A DNA stretch of 64,000 nucleotides, from assembly GCF_036245475.1 (NCBI RefSeq), contig NZ_BTPM01000001.1, positions 930,001-994,000 on the forward strand. Direction: 5' to 3'. A model generated the notes under the pieces. It saw only the letters and a program-made list of their open reading frames with translations, made no database searches and was not told the DNA's origin. Shown here piece after piece: positions 18,839 through 27,903 of this stretch (within the stretch, counting starts at the first letter, position 1; each line of letters starts with the position of its first letter). Position numbers and translations under genes: made by a program. Origin of the DNA: Vibrio sp. 10N. GTDB taxonomy: Bacteria; Pseudomonadota; Gammaproteobacteria; Enterobacterales; Vibrionaceae.

Positions 18839-19451
18839 GTCTCGTTATTGTCCAAAATGCCTCAAAGCAAAGCGGGCATGTATATGTCAGTGGATAGAGC
18901 CCATCCACTGTGACACACAATTGATCATTTTGCAGCATAGCAGCGAAGAAAAGCGCCCACTCGGTACCGCTCGTATATTATCGCTTTCCCTAGGTAATGC
19001 GCTTTTGTTTGTTGGTGAAAATTTCAGTCAGCATGACAAGCTCAATGCGTTACTCGGTGATGAGCGCTATCAAAACGTAATTCTTTATCCGGGAGAGGGC
19101 GCTAAGCCTGCATCCGAGGTGGTTGATGAGGCAGATGGTAAGCCGCTTCGAGTCATTTTGCTCGATGGCACTTGGAAGAAAGCGTATAAGATGTGGAAAT
19201 TGTCGACCAACTTACAATCTCTGCCGCTAGTAAAGTTGGCCGATGATCTGATTGGTGACTACCGTATTCGCAAGGCCCCTTCTAGTAATGCGCTCTCAAC
19301 AGTTGAAGCTGGTTTTCATTTACTTGAGTCGATCGAACCGAGTGTCGATTTTACCCCGCTACTCACCGCGTTTAATGAAATGATTGGGTTTCAAATCAAC
19401 CACATGCCGCAAGGTGTGTTTGAGCGCAATTACGGTGACAAGAGCGAGTAA
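18837..19451 (+). CDS. DTW domain protein, probable tRNA-uridine aminocarboxypropyltransferase
   Basis: A 204-residue DTW-domain protein. The N-terminus has clustered Cys (CPKCLKAKRACIC) likely to bind zinc; the name motif appears as LLDGTWKKAYKMW, and RKAPSSNALSTVEA follows. By family (TapT/YfiP) it modifies a tRNA uridine to acp3U. ATG at 18837 is chosen because the Cys cluster normally begins the protein; an ATG at 18819 in the same frame is possible. Either way its start lies at or inside the 5' end of the divergent rhombosortase gene, so its promoter must lie within that gene. Confidence 0.85.
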   Translation: MSRYCPKCLKAKRACICQWIEPIHCDTQLIILQHSSEEKRPLGTARILSLSLGNALLFVGENFSQHDKLNALLGDERYQNVILYPGEGAKPASEVVDEADGKPLRVILLDGTWKKAYKMWKLSTNLQSLPLVKLADDLIGDYRIRKAPSSNALSTVEAGFHLLESIEPSVDFTPLLTAFNEMIGFQINHMPQGVFERNYGDKSE

Positions 19452-19463
19452 GCTGCCCTTGTC

Positions 19464-20816
19464 TTAGCTTGCCGCAAACAATTGCTGATGCATTTTCTGC
19501 GCGTATCCGTCGGTCATTGCGGAAACATAGTCAGCTATCACTCGCATTCCATCGTCGTGCTGACCGCAGGCCGTTCTCCAAAGCTGACAAGTTGATTCTG
19601 GCAAAAGCCTTTCGGGATCGGCACTGAATGCTTCAAACAGATCCATGATGATTTGCTGCCCCTTGTACTCAAAAATTTGCACCCTTGGCACTTGAATAAC
19701 GTATTGACTGACGAACTGTTTGAGCACATCTAACACTTCGGCCATCCCCTCTTCGAGATAGGCGTTGTAGGCCAGCAGTGGGCTTTCAAACTGGCTATCA
19801 ACGACCGGTGCCACCTTAATGCTGGTGAGAAGAGCATTAACGATACCGCCGATTGCGTCTTTGCGTTCATAATGCTTACCTGAGAACAAAAGCTCTGAGA
19901 TAGAGTCAATATTTCTGGTTAACCAATTAGGCTCGAGCTTACTCAATGCTTCAGCAGCACTCTGTTGCCAGCGTTCCCGGTCGATAAGTTCCAGCACAAT
20001 CGCATCTTCTAAATCATGGACGCCGTAAGCAATATCGTCGGCAAGCTCCATGATCGAGCAATCTAAAGATTTGAATCGCGTTTTACGATGCCCCAATTGG
20101 GATGTTTGCTCGCCGCGCATGGTTTGAAATAGGGCTTTGTCGGATGGCGTTAACGGCTGTAACACCCAATCAAATTGTACCGAGTCTTTATTGTAGATCC
20201 CTTTTGCTGGCGACCAGTCTTTGGCTTTCAACTGACGCTGGTTAGCAACCGCATGAGGCAGCTTTTCTGCGCGTGTTTGACTCATAAATGCAGGGTACTT
20301 CAGCAGCCCAAGCAATGCTCTTCGAGTGAGGTTCATCCCATGCGCTTCAGTGTAGGGTTCGAGCTGAGTCACAATACGAAATGTCTGCGCGTTTCCTTCA
20401 AAACCACCGTACTCACGCATCATGTAATTGAGGGCGATTTCACCGCCATGTCCATAGGGCGGATGACCGATGTCGTGTGCAAGGCACAAGGCTTCAATCA
20501 GCGCGTCACACGGTAATAACTCGCTAAATTCAGGTTGCTTCTGCTTGAGCTGAGCGACAATGCCTGAACCTATTTGAGCAGCCTCTAGTGAATGAGTCAG
20601 TCTGGTCCGATGAAAATCATTGACCCCAGTTCCGTGAACCTGAGTTTTGGCTTGTAGACGGCGAAAGGCTGCAGAATGAAGAATGCGTGCTCTATCGCGC
20701 TGATAGGGATCTCTGTGGTCATTTCGGCGTAGTTTATGCTCGTCACTGTGCCGGACTTGCCAGACATCGAGTGGCTCAAGAGATAGGGCGCTTGGTGCAT
20801 CATTGTCGCGGGTCAT
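19464..20816 (-). CDS. dgt: Deoxyguanosinetriphosphate triphosphohydrolase-like protein
   Basis: HD-domain dNTP triphosphohydrolase, 450 residues, hydrolysing dGTP or other dNTPs to the nucleoside and triphosphate. Metal-binding motif: RLTHSLEAAQIG and CLAHDIGHPPYGHGGE, then a later MELADDIAYGVHDLED. Shorter than E. coli Dgt (about 505), as in the Dgt-like subfamily. It begins 14 bases after the yfbR stop on the same strand, forming a two-gene nucleotide-pool operon. Confidence 0.92.
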   Translation of the reverse strand: MTRDNDAPSALSLEPLDVWQVRHSDEHKLRRNDHRDPYQRDRARILHSAAFRRLQAKTQVHGTGVNDFHRTRLTHSLEAAQIGSGIVAQLKQKQPEFSELLPCDALIEALCLAHDIGHPPYGHGGEIALNYMMREYGGFEGNAQTFRIVTQLEPYTEAHGMNLTRRALLGLLKYPAFMSQTRAEKLPHAVANQRQLKAKDWSPAKGIYNKDSVQFDWVLQPLTPSDKALFQTMRGEQTSQLGHRKTRFKSLDCSIMELADDIAYGVHDLEDAIVLELIDRERWQQSAAEALSKLEPNWLTRNIDSISELLFSGKHYERKDAIGGIVNALLTSIKVAPVVDSQFESPLLAYNAYLEEGMAEVLDVLKQFVSQYVIQVPRVQIFEYKGQQIIMDLFEAFSADPERLLPESTCQLWRTACGQHDDGMRVIADYVSAMTDGYAQKMHQQLFAAS

Positions 20817-20830
20817 TATCTCTCCTAATG

Positions 20831-21415
20831 CTAACTGATTTCGTCTAGGGACAGTTCGAAGCTTGGGGCGAAGGTATTCAGGAAGTAGTCCATCTCTGGG
20901 GTTCTCCGCTCTTGAAGGGTTTCATCCAAACGTTTTTTGGCGAGCGCGTACTCATGGTTGCCAGCGCTGAGCTCTTCAAGACACTTGAGGTACGCACAGA
21001 TAGAGTCAGCCTGCTTCACTATTTGTGCGTCTTCTTCGTGAGCGGCGTTAGAAATCAAAAATGGCTTAAAGTCTTCTTGAAACTCTTCCGGCAGAAGGGA
21101 CAAAAGTTTGTGCTCGGCGGCGGCTTCTATCTTTTTGTATTCTTTGGCTATTTCAGGGTTGTAGTATTTAACTGGTGTCGGCAAATCCCCGGTCAACACT
21201 TCACTGGTGTCATGGTACATCGCAAGAATGGCAATGCGTTCAGGGTTGGTGTTGCCAGCGAACTTCTTATTTTTGATGATAGCCAGTGCATGAGCAACAA
21301 AGGCGACTTGGAGACTGTGTTCGGAGATGTTTTCGGTAGAGACCGAGCGCATGAGTGGCCAGCGTTGGATCAATTTCATGCGAGCGAGGTGAGCGAAAAA
21401 GTGACTTTCTTTCAT
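20831..21415 (-). CDS. yfbR: 5'-deoxynucleotidase YfbR
   Basis: HD-domain phosphohydrolase, 194 residues, hydrolysing deoxyribonucleoside 5'-monophosphates. Motifs: [13 protein letters not shown] and [19 protein letters not shown], which are nearly invariant in YfbR. First gene of the yfbR-dgt pair. A 14-bp perfect stem lies just upstream, between it and alaA. Confidence 0.93.
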   Translation of the reverse strand: MKESHFFAHLARMKLIQRWPLMRSVSTENISEHSLQVAFVAHALAIIKNKKFAGNTNPERIAILAMYHDTSEVLTGDLPTPVKYYNPEIAKEYKKIEAAAEHKLLSLLPEEFQEDFKPFLISNAAHEEDAQIVKQADSICAYLKCLEELSAGNHEYALAKKRLDETLQERRTPEMDYFLNTFAPSFELSLDEIS

Positions 21416-21429
21416 ACAACGTTTTCCCC

Positions 21430-21465
21430 TTAATACGCGCCCAGTTTAGCTTGGGCGCGTATTAA
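21430..21465. terminator. Long perfect hairpin between alaA and yfbR
   Basis: TTAATACGCGCCCA (21430-21443) and TGGGCGCGTATTAA (21452-21465) form a 14-bp perfect stem with an 8-base loop. It lies just after alaA (minus strand) and 14 bases before the yfbR start. There is no T-tract on either strand, so it may be an alaA 3' end or a leader structure for yfbR-dgt. Confidence 0.6.
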
Positions 21466-21496
21466 GAATAGGCTTTATTGTATCGATATGAAAGAG

Positions 21497-22711
21497 TTAC
21501 TGGCTGTAGGTTGACAGGAATCTCTCAAATCGGCCAATCGCCATTTCCAAATCTTCCACGTGCGGAAGCGTAACGATCCTAAAGTGATCGGGCTTCGGCC
21601 AGTTAAAGCCAGTACCTTGTACCAGTAGCACTTTTTCTTGCTTGAGGAAATCGAGCACCATCTTTTGGTCGTCTTTGATGTTGTACATCTTGGTGTCAAT
21701 TTTCGGGAACAGATACATGGCGCCTTTTGGCTTAACACATGACACGCCAGGGATCTGAGTGATCAACTCGTACGCTTTATCACGCTGCTCAAGTAAGCGG
21801 CCGCCGGGTAAGATCAGCTCATTGATACTTTGATAACCACCCAGTGCCGTTTGAATAGCATGTTGCATAGGTACGTTAGCGCAAAGTCGCATCGATGCCA
21901 GCATCTCAAGCCCTGCAATATAGCCTGTCGCCATCTCTTTAGGGCCAGTCATGAACATCCAACCACCACGGAAGCCACAAACGCGGTACGACTTAGACAG
22001 ACCGTTAAAGGTCATCACTAATACGTCTTCGGTTAGGGTCGCGACAGAGGTATGGGTTGCACCGTCATAAAGGACTTTATCGTAAATCTCGTCAGCAAAA
22101 ATAATCAGTTTGTGCTGGCGCGCAATTTCGATGACTTCTAACAGGAAATCACGGCTATAAACGGCGCCTGTTGGGTTGTTCGGGTTGATAAGAACAATAC
22201 CGCGCGTTTTCGGAGTGATTTTCTTTTTAATGTCATCTAGGTCCGGATACCAATCCGCTTCCTCATCACACAGGTAGTGAACCGGGTTACCACCAGAGAG
22301 GGAAACAGCCGCTGTCCATAATGGGTAATCAGGAGCGGGAACTAACATTTCATCTCCGTTGTTTAACAGTGCCTGCATCGCCATTACAATAAGCTCAGAT
22401 ACACCGTTACCAACATAAACGTCCTCTACATCAAGACTACGAATACCTTTGCGCTGGTAATGTTGAACTACCGCTTTACGAGCGGAGTATATACCTTTGG
22501 AGTCACAGTAGCCTTGAGAGGTCGGCAGGTTTCTGATGACATCGACTAAAATTTCATCAGGGGCGTCAAAACCGAATGGGGCAGGGTTACCGATATTGAG
22601 TTTCAGTATTTTATGTCCCTCTTCCTCCATGCGCTTAGCATGTTTGAGTACAGGACCCCTAATGTCATAGCAGACATTATCGAGTTTTGACGACATCCCG
22701 ATATTTTTCAT
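21497..22711 (-). CDS. alaA: Alanine transaminase AlaA (pyridoxal-phosphate aminotransferase)
   Basis: Class I/II aminotransferase, 404 residues, making alanine from pyruvate and glutamate. The PLP lysine lies in FNGLSKSYRVCGFRGGW; other fold-type I motifs are NPNNPTGAVY and IFADEIYDK. The sequence closely follows YfbQ/AlaA, and the yfbR neighbour supports this (yfbQ-yfbR in E. coli). Divergent from menF. Confidence 0.93.
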   Translation of the reverse strand: MKNIGMSSKLDNVCYDIRGPVLKHAKRMEEEGHKILKLNIGNPAPFGFDAPDEILVDVIRNLPTSQGYCDSKGIYSARKAVVQHYQRKGIRSLDVEDVYVGNGVSELIVMAMQALLNNGDEMLVPAPDYPLWTAAVSLSGGNPVHYLCDEEADWYPDLDDIKKKITPKTRGIVLINPNNPTGAVYSRDFLLEVIEIARQHKLIIFADEIYDKVLYDGATHTSVATLTEDVLVMTFNGLSKSYRVCGFRGGWMFMTGPKEMATGYIAGLEMLASMRLCANVPMQHAIQTALGGYQSINELILPGGRLLEQRDKAYELITQIPGVSCVKPKGAMYLFPKIDTKMYNIKDDQKMVLDFLKQEKVLLVQGTGFNWPKPDHFRIVTLPHVEDLEMAIGRFERFLSTYSQ

Positions 22712-22867
22712 TGTTTAATTCCTAAAAATTCGATAATTTCTTTACTAAATTACACCAAATTGGCTTTTGAAAGAATAAAAATCTGATCAAACTGGAAAAT
22801 AAAGCACACACCCAAAAGGTGGAGATGTGAGCTGGTTGACATCGTGAGCAATTAATCGCCTTGTGGC

Positions 22868-22910
22868 TTGATCTATAGAGTTGGTAGAAATAGAGTATTT
22901 CGTGTATATA
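22868..22910 (+). promoter_or_regulatory. Candidate promoter(s) of menF
   Basis: TTGATC (22868-22873), 17 bases, TAGAGT (22891-22896); alternatively TTGGTA (22881-22886), 18 bases, TATATA (22905-22910). Both are modest matches located in the alaA-menF divergent spacer. Confidence 0.35.
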
Positions 22911-22939
22911 GGAACAAATTTTAAGGTTATGAGGTTGAT

Positions 22940-24247
22940 TTGTCTCAGTTAACAACAGCTATTGCTCAGCTTATCAGCAAACTTGAAACTGCCCCACAAG
23001 GTTGCAAACGACTCGAGCAACAACTAGAGGGTCGTCCTAAGTTTCACTGCATCGACTGGCTAGAAGCGCAACCTCATTATCCCAAGTTTTACTGGCAATC
23101 CCGTGACACGCGAGAAGAAGTTGTGGCGCTGGGTAAACTGCACACCTTTTCTGAGGCCGCGCCAGCGTATGCGATTTTGGCGGAAAATCAGCGCGTATGG
23201 GGTGGACGCTCCTTTGATGGTCATTCAGATAAAAACCGCCGCTGCATGTCCGCTTTCTTCTTCCTGCCACACATTGAACTGATTCGTTTTGATGACAGTT
23301 GGCGTCTTGCGGTCAACATCAGCATGAGTGCAGATAAGGCGATCGCAGCTCTTAAACAGCTGATCGTTGATGTGACTGAACTGCCGCCTTTAGCGACCTC
23401 AATTGCACGATTGACACACACGCCAACGGAGCAGCAATGGCATGAGCTTGTCGGTGATGTGCTATCTGGAATTGAAAACGAGCAGTTTAAGAAAGTGGTA
23501 CTGGCACGCAAAACGACGGTTGATGTCAAAGAGCCTATCTCGCCCGCTCAATTGCTTAAAGCGAGCTACCGGGAAAACCATCACAGCTTTCATTTTATGA
23601 TGGCTCTCTCTAAGGATTTGGGGTTTGTAGGGTCAACGCCCGAGCGGCTCTATCGCCGAGTGGGGCAGCAGTTAGAAACCGAAGCCTTAGCTGGCACTAT
23701 CGGCCGAGGGGATAATGCTGCACATGATATGGAGCTTGCTAACTGGCTGACGCAGGATCTGAAAAACATCAACGAAAACCAATATGTCGTGGATGACATT
23801 TTGCAAAGCTTGGCACCGCACTCCAGTGAAGTGCATTTAGAGCAAGAGTTGCGTCTGGTGCGCCTTCGAAAAGTGCAGCACTTAAAACGCAACATTGTGG
23901 CTCAGTTGCACAAAGGTATTAATGCGGTTCAGTTGTTGCAAGCTCTGCAACCTACCGCTGCCGTGGCTGGACTGCCTCGCAATGAAGCGATGGCGTTCAT
24001 TCAGCAAAGAGAACCCTTTGCACGTGGTTGGTATGCGGGTTCTGTTGGATATTTAAGTCATGAACGCGCCGAATTCTGTGTCGCGATCCGCAGTGCTTTG
24101 CTGATGAAAGAGGAAGTTCAACTGTTTGCCGGCGCTGGCATAGTGCCAGGATCGGTGGCTGAACACGAATGGCAAGAGCTTGACAAAAAAATGTCGACAC
24201 TGCTCAGCCTTATTTCAGAAAATCCTTCGCTTGGAGTGGCATCATGA
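22940..24247 (+). CDS. menF: Isochorismate synthase MenF
   Basis: Converts chorismate to isochorismate, the first step of menaquinone synthesis, 435 residues. Chorismate-binding core: KVVLARKTTVDV, GSTPERLYRR, EALAGTIGRG and the C-terminal GAGIVPGSVAEHEW. The start is TTG at 22940, supported by GAGG six bases upstream; no in-frame ATG lies nearby, and the one at 22929 is out of frame. Its TGA overlaps the menD ATG (ATGA). Confidence 0.93.
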   Translation: MSQLTTAIAQLISKLETAPQGCKRLEQQLEGRPKFHCIDWLEAQPHYPKFYWQSRDTREEVVALGKLHTFSEAAPAYAILAENQRVWGGRSFDGHSDKNRRCMSAFFFLPHIELIRFDDSWRLAVNISMSADKAIAALKQLIVDVTELPPLATSIARLTHTPTEQQWHELVGDVLSGIENEQFKKVVLARKTTVDVKEPISPAQLLKASYRENHHSFHFMMALSKDLGFVGSTPERLYRRVGQQLETEALAGTIGRGDNAAHDMELANWLTQDLKNINENQYVVDDILQSLAPHSSEVHLEQELRLVRLRKVQHLKRNIVAQLHKGINAVQLLQALQPTAAVAGLPRNEAMAFIQQREPFARGWYAGSVGYLSHERAEFCVAIRSALLMKEEVQLFAGAGIVPGSVAEHEWQELDKKMSTLLSLISENPSLGVAS

Positions 24248-25968
24248 GCCAGCATCAAGCGGCACTCAATCGTGTATGGACTCACGTTTTACTCGAGGAG
24301 TGCTATCGTCAGGGGGTAAGGCATGTCTGTATTGCACCCGGCTCACGGTCAACGCCACTGACTTTAGAAGCTGTGAAGCATCCCGGGCTCACTGTCCATA
24401 CGCACTTCGACGAACGTGGCCTCGGTTTTTTGGCGTTAGGGCTTGCTAAAAGTACCCACAGTCCGGTGGCCGTGATCGTCACCTCTGGTACAGCGGTGGC
24501 GAATCTACTGCCAGCGGTTGCAGAGTCAAATCTCACTAAAGAGCCGCTAATATTGCTCACGTCCGATAGACCGACTGAGCTGGTGGGTTGCGGGGCAAAC
24601 CAAGCTATTGAGCAAACGGGCATTTTCTCTCAGCATATTACCCATGCGCTCAACTTACCTTCACCAACGACACAAGCCCCGCTGTCGTGGCTACTGACCT
24701 CTATTGATTACGCTTTTGCTGAGCAAAGGTTGCGTGGTGCGAGCATTCACGTCAACTGCCCATTCCCTGAACCCCTTTATGGCGGTGAAGACACAACCAT
24801 GTTTGCTGATTATCTCGCCCAGGTGAGTGCATGGCGTGATAGTGATGATTGTTATTCCGAGTATGGAGCGGGGGGACAGCATCATGATTACACGCACAGC
24901 GTGGATTCACTTAACCTGATTGAGCGTCAAGGCGTCATTATTATTGGCAGTGTGAGTCTTGCTGAAGCGCAGCAAGCTCTAAGCCTTGCCAAACGACTTG
25001 GCTGGCCAGTACTTTGTGACCCTCAATCGGGTGCTAGTGATGGTTGGCAGCGCTATGATATTTGGCTACAAAACGCAAACGCCAATGCCGTGTTGAGTCA
25101 GGCTGACTTTATCCTGCAGGTAGGCGCGAGGTTGGTGTCTAAACGGTTGCTGAGTTGGATTGATCGTCAGGTCGAAGCCGGATGTGAATACGTACTGCTT
25201 TCGCCGCTACTTGAGTGCCTTAACCCAAGCCATTTAAGACAGAAGCAGCTCAACGTTAATCTTAATGCATGGTTAAGTTCGGCCACACTAGCGCTCCCAT
25301 CTTCCTCGTTTTCTGGTTGGGCGGATGAGCTTATTGGTGCATCACAGGCGGTGGTTGATAAGCTGCCATGTTTGCCTCACGTGACTGAATTTGATGTGGC
25401 CGCTAGCATTGAGCGGTTGCCTGTTAATGTTGATTTGTTTATTGGCAATAGCTTAATTGTACGTCTGGTTGATATGCTGACCTCTGTGCCATGTGTTGAA
25501 ACCTACAGTAACCGTGGTGCTTCAGGCATTGATGGCCTAGTGGCGACTGCTGCAGGGGTGCAAAGCGGTAATGGACACTCCTTGGTGCTGTATATTGGCG
25601 ATACGTCATTGCTGTATGATTTGAACTCATTGGCTCTGTTTACGCGCACGACTCAGCCTTGTGTGATTGTCGTGACCAATAACGATGGCGGGGCTATCTT
25701 TGACATGCTTCCCGCACCGTCAGCGCAGAAATCTCAGTACTATCAAATGCCTCACGGCTATCAGTTTCATCATGCAGCTGCCCAATTTGGCCTTCAATAT
25801 CAAACGCCAACAGACAAAGTAGATTTAGAGTCCACTATGGCCCATCACCTTACTCATGGAGAAGGCACTTTGCTGATTGAAGTGACCACCCAGCCACATG
25901 AGGTCGGCGAGATGATACGCCAACTTGGCCAAAGCGCCGCCAGTGACCTTAATTATGCCAACGCGTGA
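24244..25968 (+). CDS. menD: 2-succinyl-5-enolpyruvyl-6-hydroxy-3-cyclohexene-1-carboxylate synthase
   Basis: Thiamine-diphosphate enzyme joining isochorismate and 2-oxoglutarate, 574 residues. N-terminal APGSRSTPLTL and the catalytic-type Glu region HFDERGLGFLALG; central SDRPTELVGCGANQ; C-terminal cofactor-binding GDTSLLYDLNS and NNDGGAIFDML. Four-base overlap with menF and 14-base overlap with menH show a tightly coupled operon. Confidence 0.96.
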   Translation: MSQHQAALNRVWTHVLLEECYRQGVRHVCIAPGSRSTPLTLEAVKHPGLTVHTHFDERGLGFLALGLAKSTHSPVAVIVTSGTAVANLLPAVAESNLTKEPLILLTSDRPTELVGCGANQAIEQTGIFSQHITHALNLPSPTTQAPLSWLLTSIDYAFAEQRLRGASIHVNCPFPEPLYGGEDTTMFADYLAQVSAWRDSDDCYSEYGAGGQHHDYTHSVDSLNLIERQGVIIIGSVSLAEAQQALSLAKRLGWPVLCDPQSGASDGWQRYDIWLQNANANAVLSQADFILQVGARLVSKRLLSWIDRQVEAGCEYVLLSPLLECLNPSHLRQKQLNVNLNAWLSSATLALPSSSFSGWADELIGASQAVVDKLPCLPHVTEFDVAASIERLPVNVDLFIGNSLIVRLVDMLTSVPCVETYSNRGASGIDGLVATAAGVQSGNGHSLVLYIGDTSLLYDLNSLALFTRTTQPCVIVVTNNDGGAIFDMLPAPSAQKSQYYQMPHGYQFHHAAAQFGLQYQTPTDKVDLESTMAHHLTHGEGTLLIEVTTQPHEVGEMIRQLGQSAASDLNYANA

Positions 25969-26809
25969 TGTCTTAGCGTATCGCTGTTTACCCGCGCATT
26001 CATCTTCTAAAGCGCCCTTAGTGGTCTTTGTCCATGGTTTTTTGGGGGCAGGGGATGATTGGGATGCGGTCAGCCATAGTTTGGATGATCATCATCGGTT
26101 GTTACTCGATTTGCCAGGCCACGGAAAAAGTTGCTCTATCCAAGGCGTAAGTTTTGATCAAGTTTGCAGAATGGTTACCGCGACAATACTAAACTGTATT
26201 CAAGCACATAAATTGAGTGCAACAGTGCCAATTTGTTTCGTCGGATATTCCCTTGGTGCTCGCATACTGATGTACCTAATGACGGAGTTTCGTGCCAATC
26301 ACGAAGCCATAAATAACCTAAATATTAAAGGCTTAGTGATTGAAGGGGGTAATTTTGGTTTGCCTGACTCAGAGTTGCGAGCGGCGCGTTGGCACAGCGA
26401 CAGCCAATGGGCAAAACGCTTCCAACAGGAAAATATTGGTGTGGTTTTGGCCGATTGGTATCAACAAAGCGTGTTTTCCTCACTAAATCATGAGCAAAGA
26501 CAACTTTTGATCGCTAAACGCAGTGTTAACCTTGGAAGCTCGTTGAGCGATATGCTGCTGGCTACCTCGTTAGCCAAACAGCCTTACTTATTACCAAGCG
26601 TGAAAGCGTTGTCGTTCTCCGGAAATCGAACGCCGCTGTATATCTGCGGTGAATTCGATAGCAAATTTACTCAGCTTGCAACTGACAGTGGGCTCGATTT
26701 TGAGCGTATTGAAAATGCAGGCCATAACGTACACAAAGAGCAGCCACAGGCCTTTGCCCAGAGGTTGCGTACTTATCTAGAACAAATGAGCCTAGGCTCA
26801 GTGGAATAA
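25955..26809 (+). CDS. menH: 2-succinyl-6-hydroxy-2,4-cyclohexadiene-1-carboxylate synthase
   Basis: Alpha/beta-hydrolase, 284 residues, eliminating pyruvate from the MenD product. Oxyanion motif VFVHGFLGAGDDW, nucleophile elbow VGYSLGARI, catalytic His in ENAGHNVHKEQP. ATG at 25955 is preferred over a TTG further inside menD. The gene overlaps the menD end and is followed 12 bases later by menB. Confidence 0.92.
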   Translation: MPTRDVLAYRCLPAHSSSKAPLVVFVHGFLGAGDDWDAVSHSLDDHHRLLLDLPGHGKSCSIQGVSFDQVCRMVTATILNCIQAHKLSATVPICFVGYSLGARILMYLMTEFRANHEAINNLNIKGLVIEGGNFGLPDSELRAARWHSDSQWAKRFQQENIGVVLADWYQQSVFSSLNHEQRQLLIAKRSVNLGSSLSDMLLATSLAKQPYLLPSVKALSFSGNRTPLYICGEFDSKFTQLATDSGLDFERIENAGHNVHKEQPQAFAQRLRTYLEQMSLGSVE

Positions 26810-26821
26810 TTGGAATAGATC

Positions 26822-27688
26822 ATGGCTAAAACCGTTGGATTAACAGAAGAAGAGCTATACGCACCCGTTGATTGGGCTGATGTCACCGGTGAGTTTGAAG
26901 AAATCAAATATCACAAATCGACAGACGGCATTGCAAAAATCACCATAGCTCGCCCACAAGTACACAATGCGTTCACGCCACGTACCGTTAAGGAAATGAT
27001 TAAAGCTTTGGCTGATGCACGCTACGACGAAAGTGTTGGTGTCATCATTTTAACTGGACTTGGTGAAAAAGCGTTCTGTTCAGGTGGTGATCAGAGCGTT
27101 CGCGGTGACTACGGCGGCTATCAGGATGATTCTGGTACGCACCACCTGAATGTGTTGGACTTCCAACGCCAGATCCGTACTTGTCCTAAGCCTGTTATTG
27201 CCTCTGTTGCCGGTTGGGCTGTTGGTGGCGGTCATGTTCTACACATGATGTGTGACCTAACGATTGCGGCTGACAATGCTCAATTTGGTCAAACAGGACC
27301 AAAAGTGGGATCGTTCGATGGCGGTTGGGGTGCATCTTATATGGCTCGTATCGTTGGCCAGAAGAAAGCGCGTGAGATTTGGTTCCTATGTCGTTTCTAC
27401 GACGCACAAGAAGCGGTGGACATGGGACTGGTTAACACTGTTGTGCCACTTGCGGATCTTGAGAAAGAAACGGTACGCTGGTGTCGTGAAGTGCTTCAGC
27501 ATAGCCCAATGGCACTTCGCTGCCTGAAAGCGGCACTGAATGCAGACTGTGATGGTCAAGCAGGTCTTCAGGAGCTTGCAGGTAACGCAACCATGATGTT
27601 CTACATGACAGAAGAAGGTCAGGAAGGTCGCAACGCGTTTAACGAAAAACGTCGCCCTGACTTTGACAAGTTCCCAAGAAACCCATAA
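26822..27688 (+). CDS. menB: 1,4-dihydroxy-2-naphthoyl-CoA synthase
   Basis: Crotonase-family ring-closing enzyme, 288 residues. Oxyanion motifs [16 protein letters not shown] and [17 protein letters not shown]; active-site segment [25 protein letters not shown] with part of this run matching the family nearly perfectly. It is last in the menFDHB cluster; a hairpin follows and menC begins after a 215-base spacer. Confidence 0.96.
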   Translation: MAKTVGLTEEELYAPVDWADVTGEFEEIKYHKSTDGIAKITIARPQVHNAFTPRTVKEMIKALADARYDESVGVIILTGLGEKAFCSGGDQSVRGDYGGYQDDSGTHHLNVLDFQRQIRTCPKPVIASVAGWAVGGGHVLHMMCDLTIAADNAQFGQTGPKVGSFDGGWGASYMARIVGQKKAREIWFLCRFYDAQEAVDMGLVNTVVPLADLEKETVRWCREVLQHSPMALRCLKAALNADCDGQAGLQELAGNATMMFYMTEEGQEGRNAFNEKRRPDFDKFPRNP

Positions 27689-27702
27689 TTCACACGTGCA
27701 AT

Positions 27703-27725
27703 GGCTGCCTGTTGGCAGCCTATTT
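27703..27725 (+). terminator. Hairpin after menB
   Basis: GGCTGCC (27703-27709), loop TGTT, GGCAGCC (27714-27720), then TATTT. Probably a moderate terminator dividing menFDHB from menCE. Confidence 0.6.
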
Positions 27726-27779
27726 ACGTTTGGCTTCGGGTGGGTGAGAGGGCGCTCAATATCGCGTATGAATACCCAT

Positions 27780-27809
27780 AGTTCTCGGAATATAATAGTT
27801 TTGGGAACT
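27780..27809 (+). promoter_or_regulatory. Candidate menCE promoter inside an inverted repeat
   Basis: A perfect -10 TATAAT (27791-27796) lies between AGTTCTC (27780-27786) and GGGAACT (27803-27809), which pair at six of seven positions. The -35 is weak. The flanking dyad could be an operator. Confidence 0.35.
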
Positions 27810-27903
27810 CTTAGCCCTTACCGCGGCCTAACCCGGTGTATTGTTCATAGTCACCGTTCTTCTCAAGGTGGCTGTGATGACTTCTTATGAAGTGGGAACG
27901 ACC

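Noticed and set aside
22826..22841. CRP site in the alaA-menF spacer (TGTGA-N6-TGACA)
   Set aside because: The second half-site has a mismatch at an important position; too weak beside the exact site at 54941-54960.
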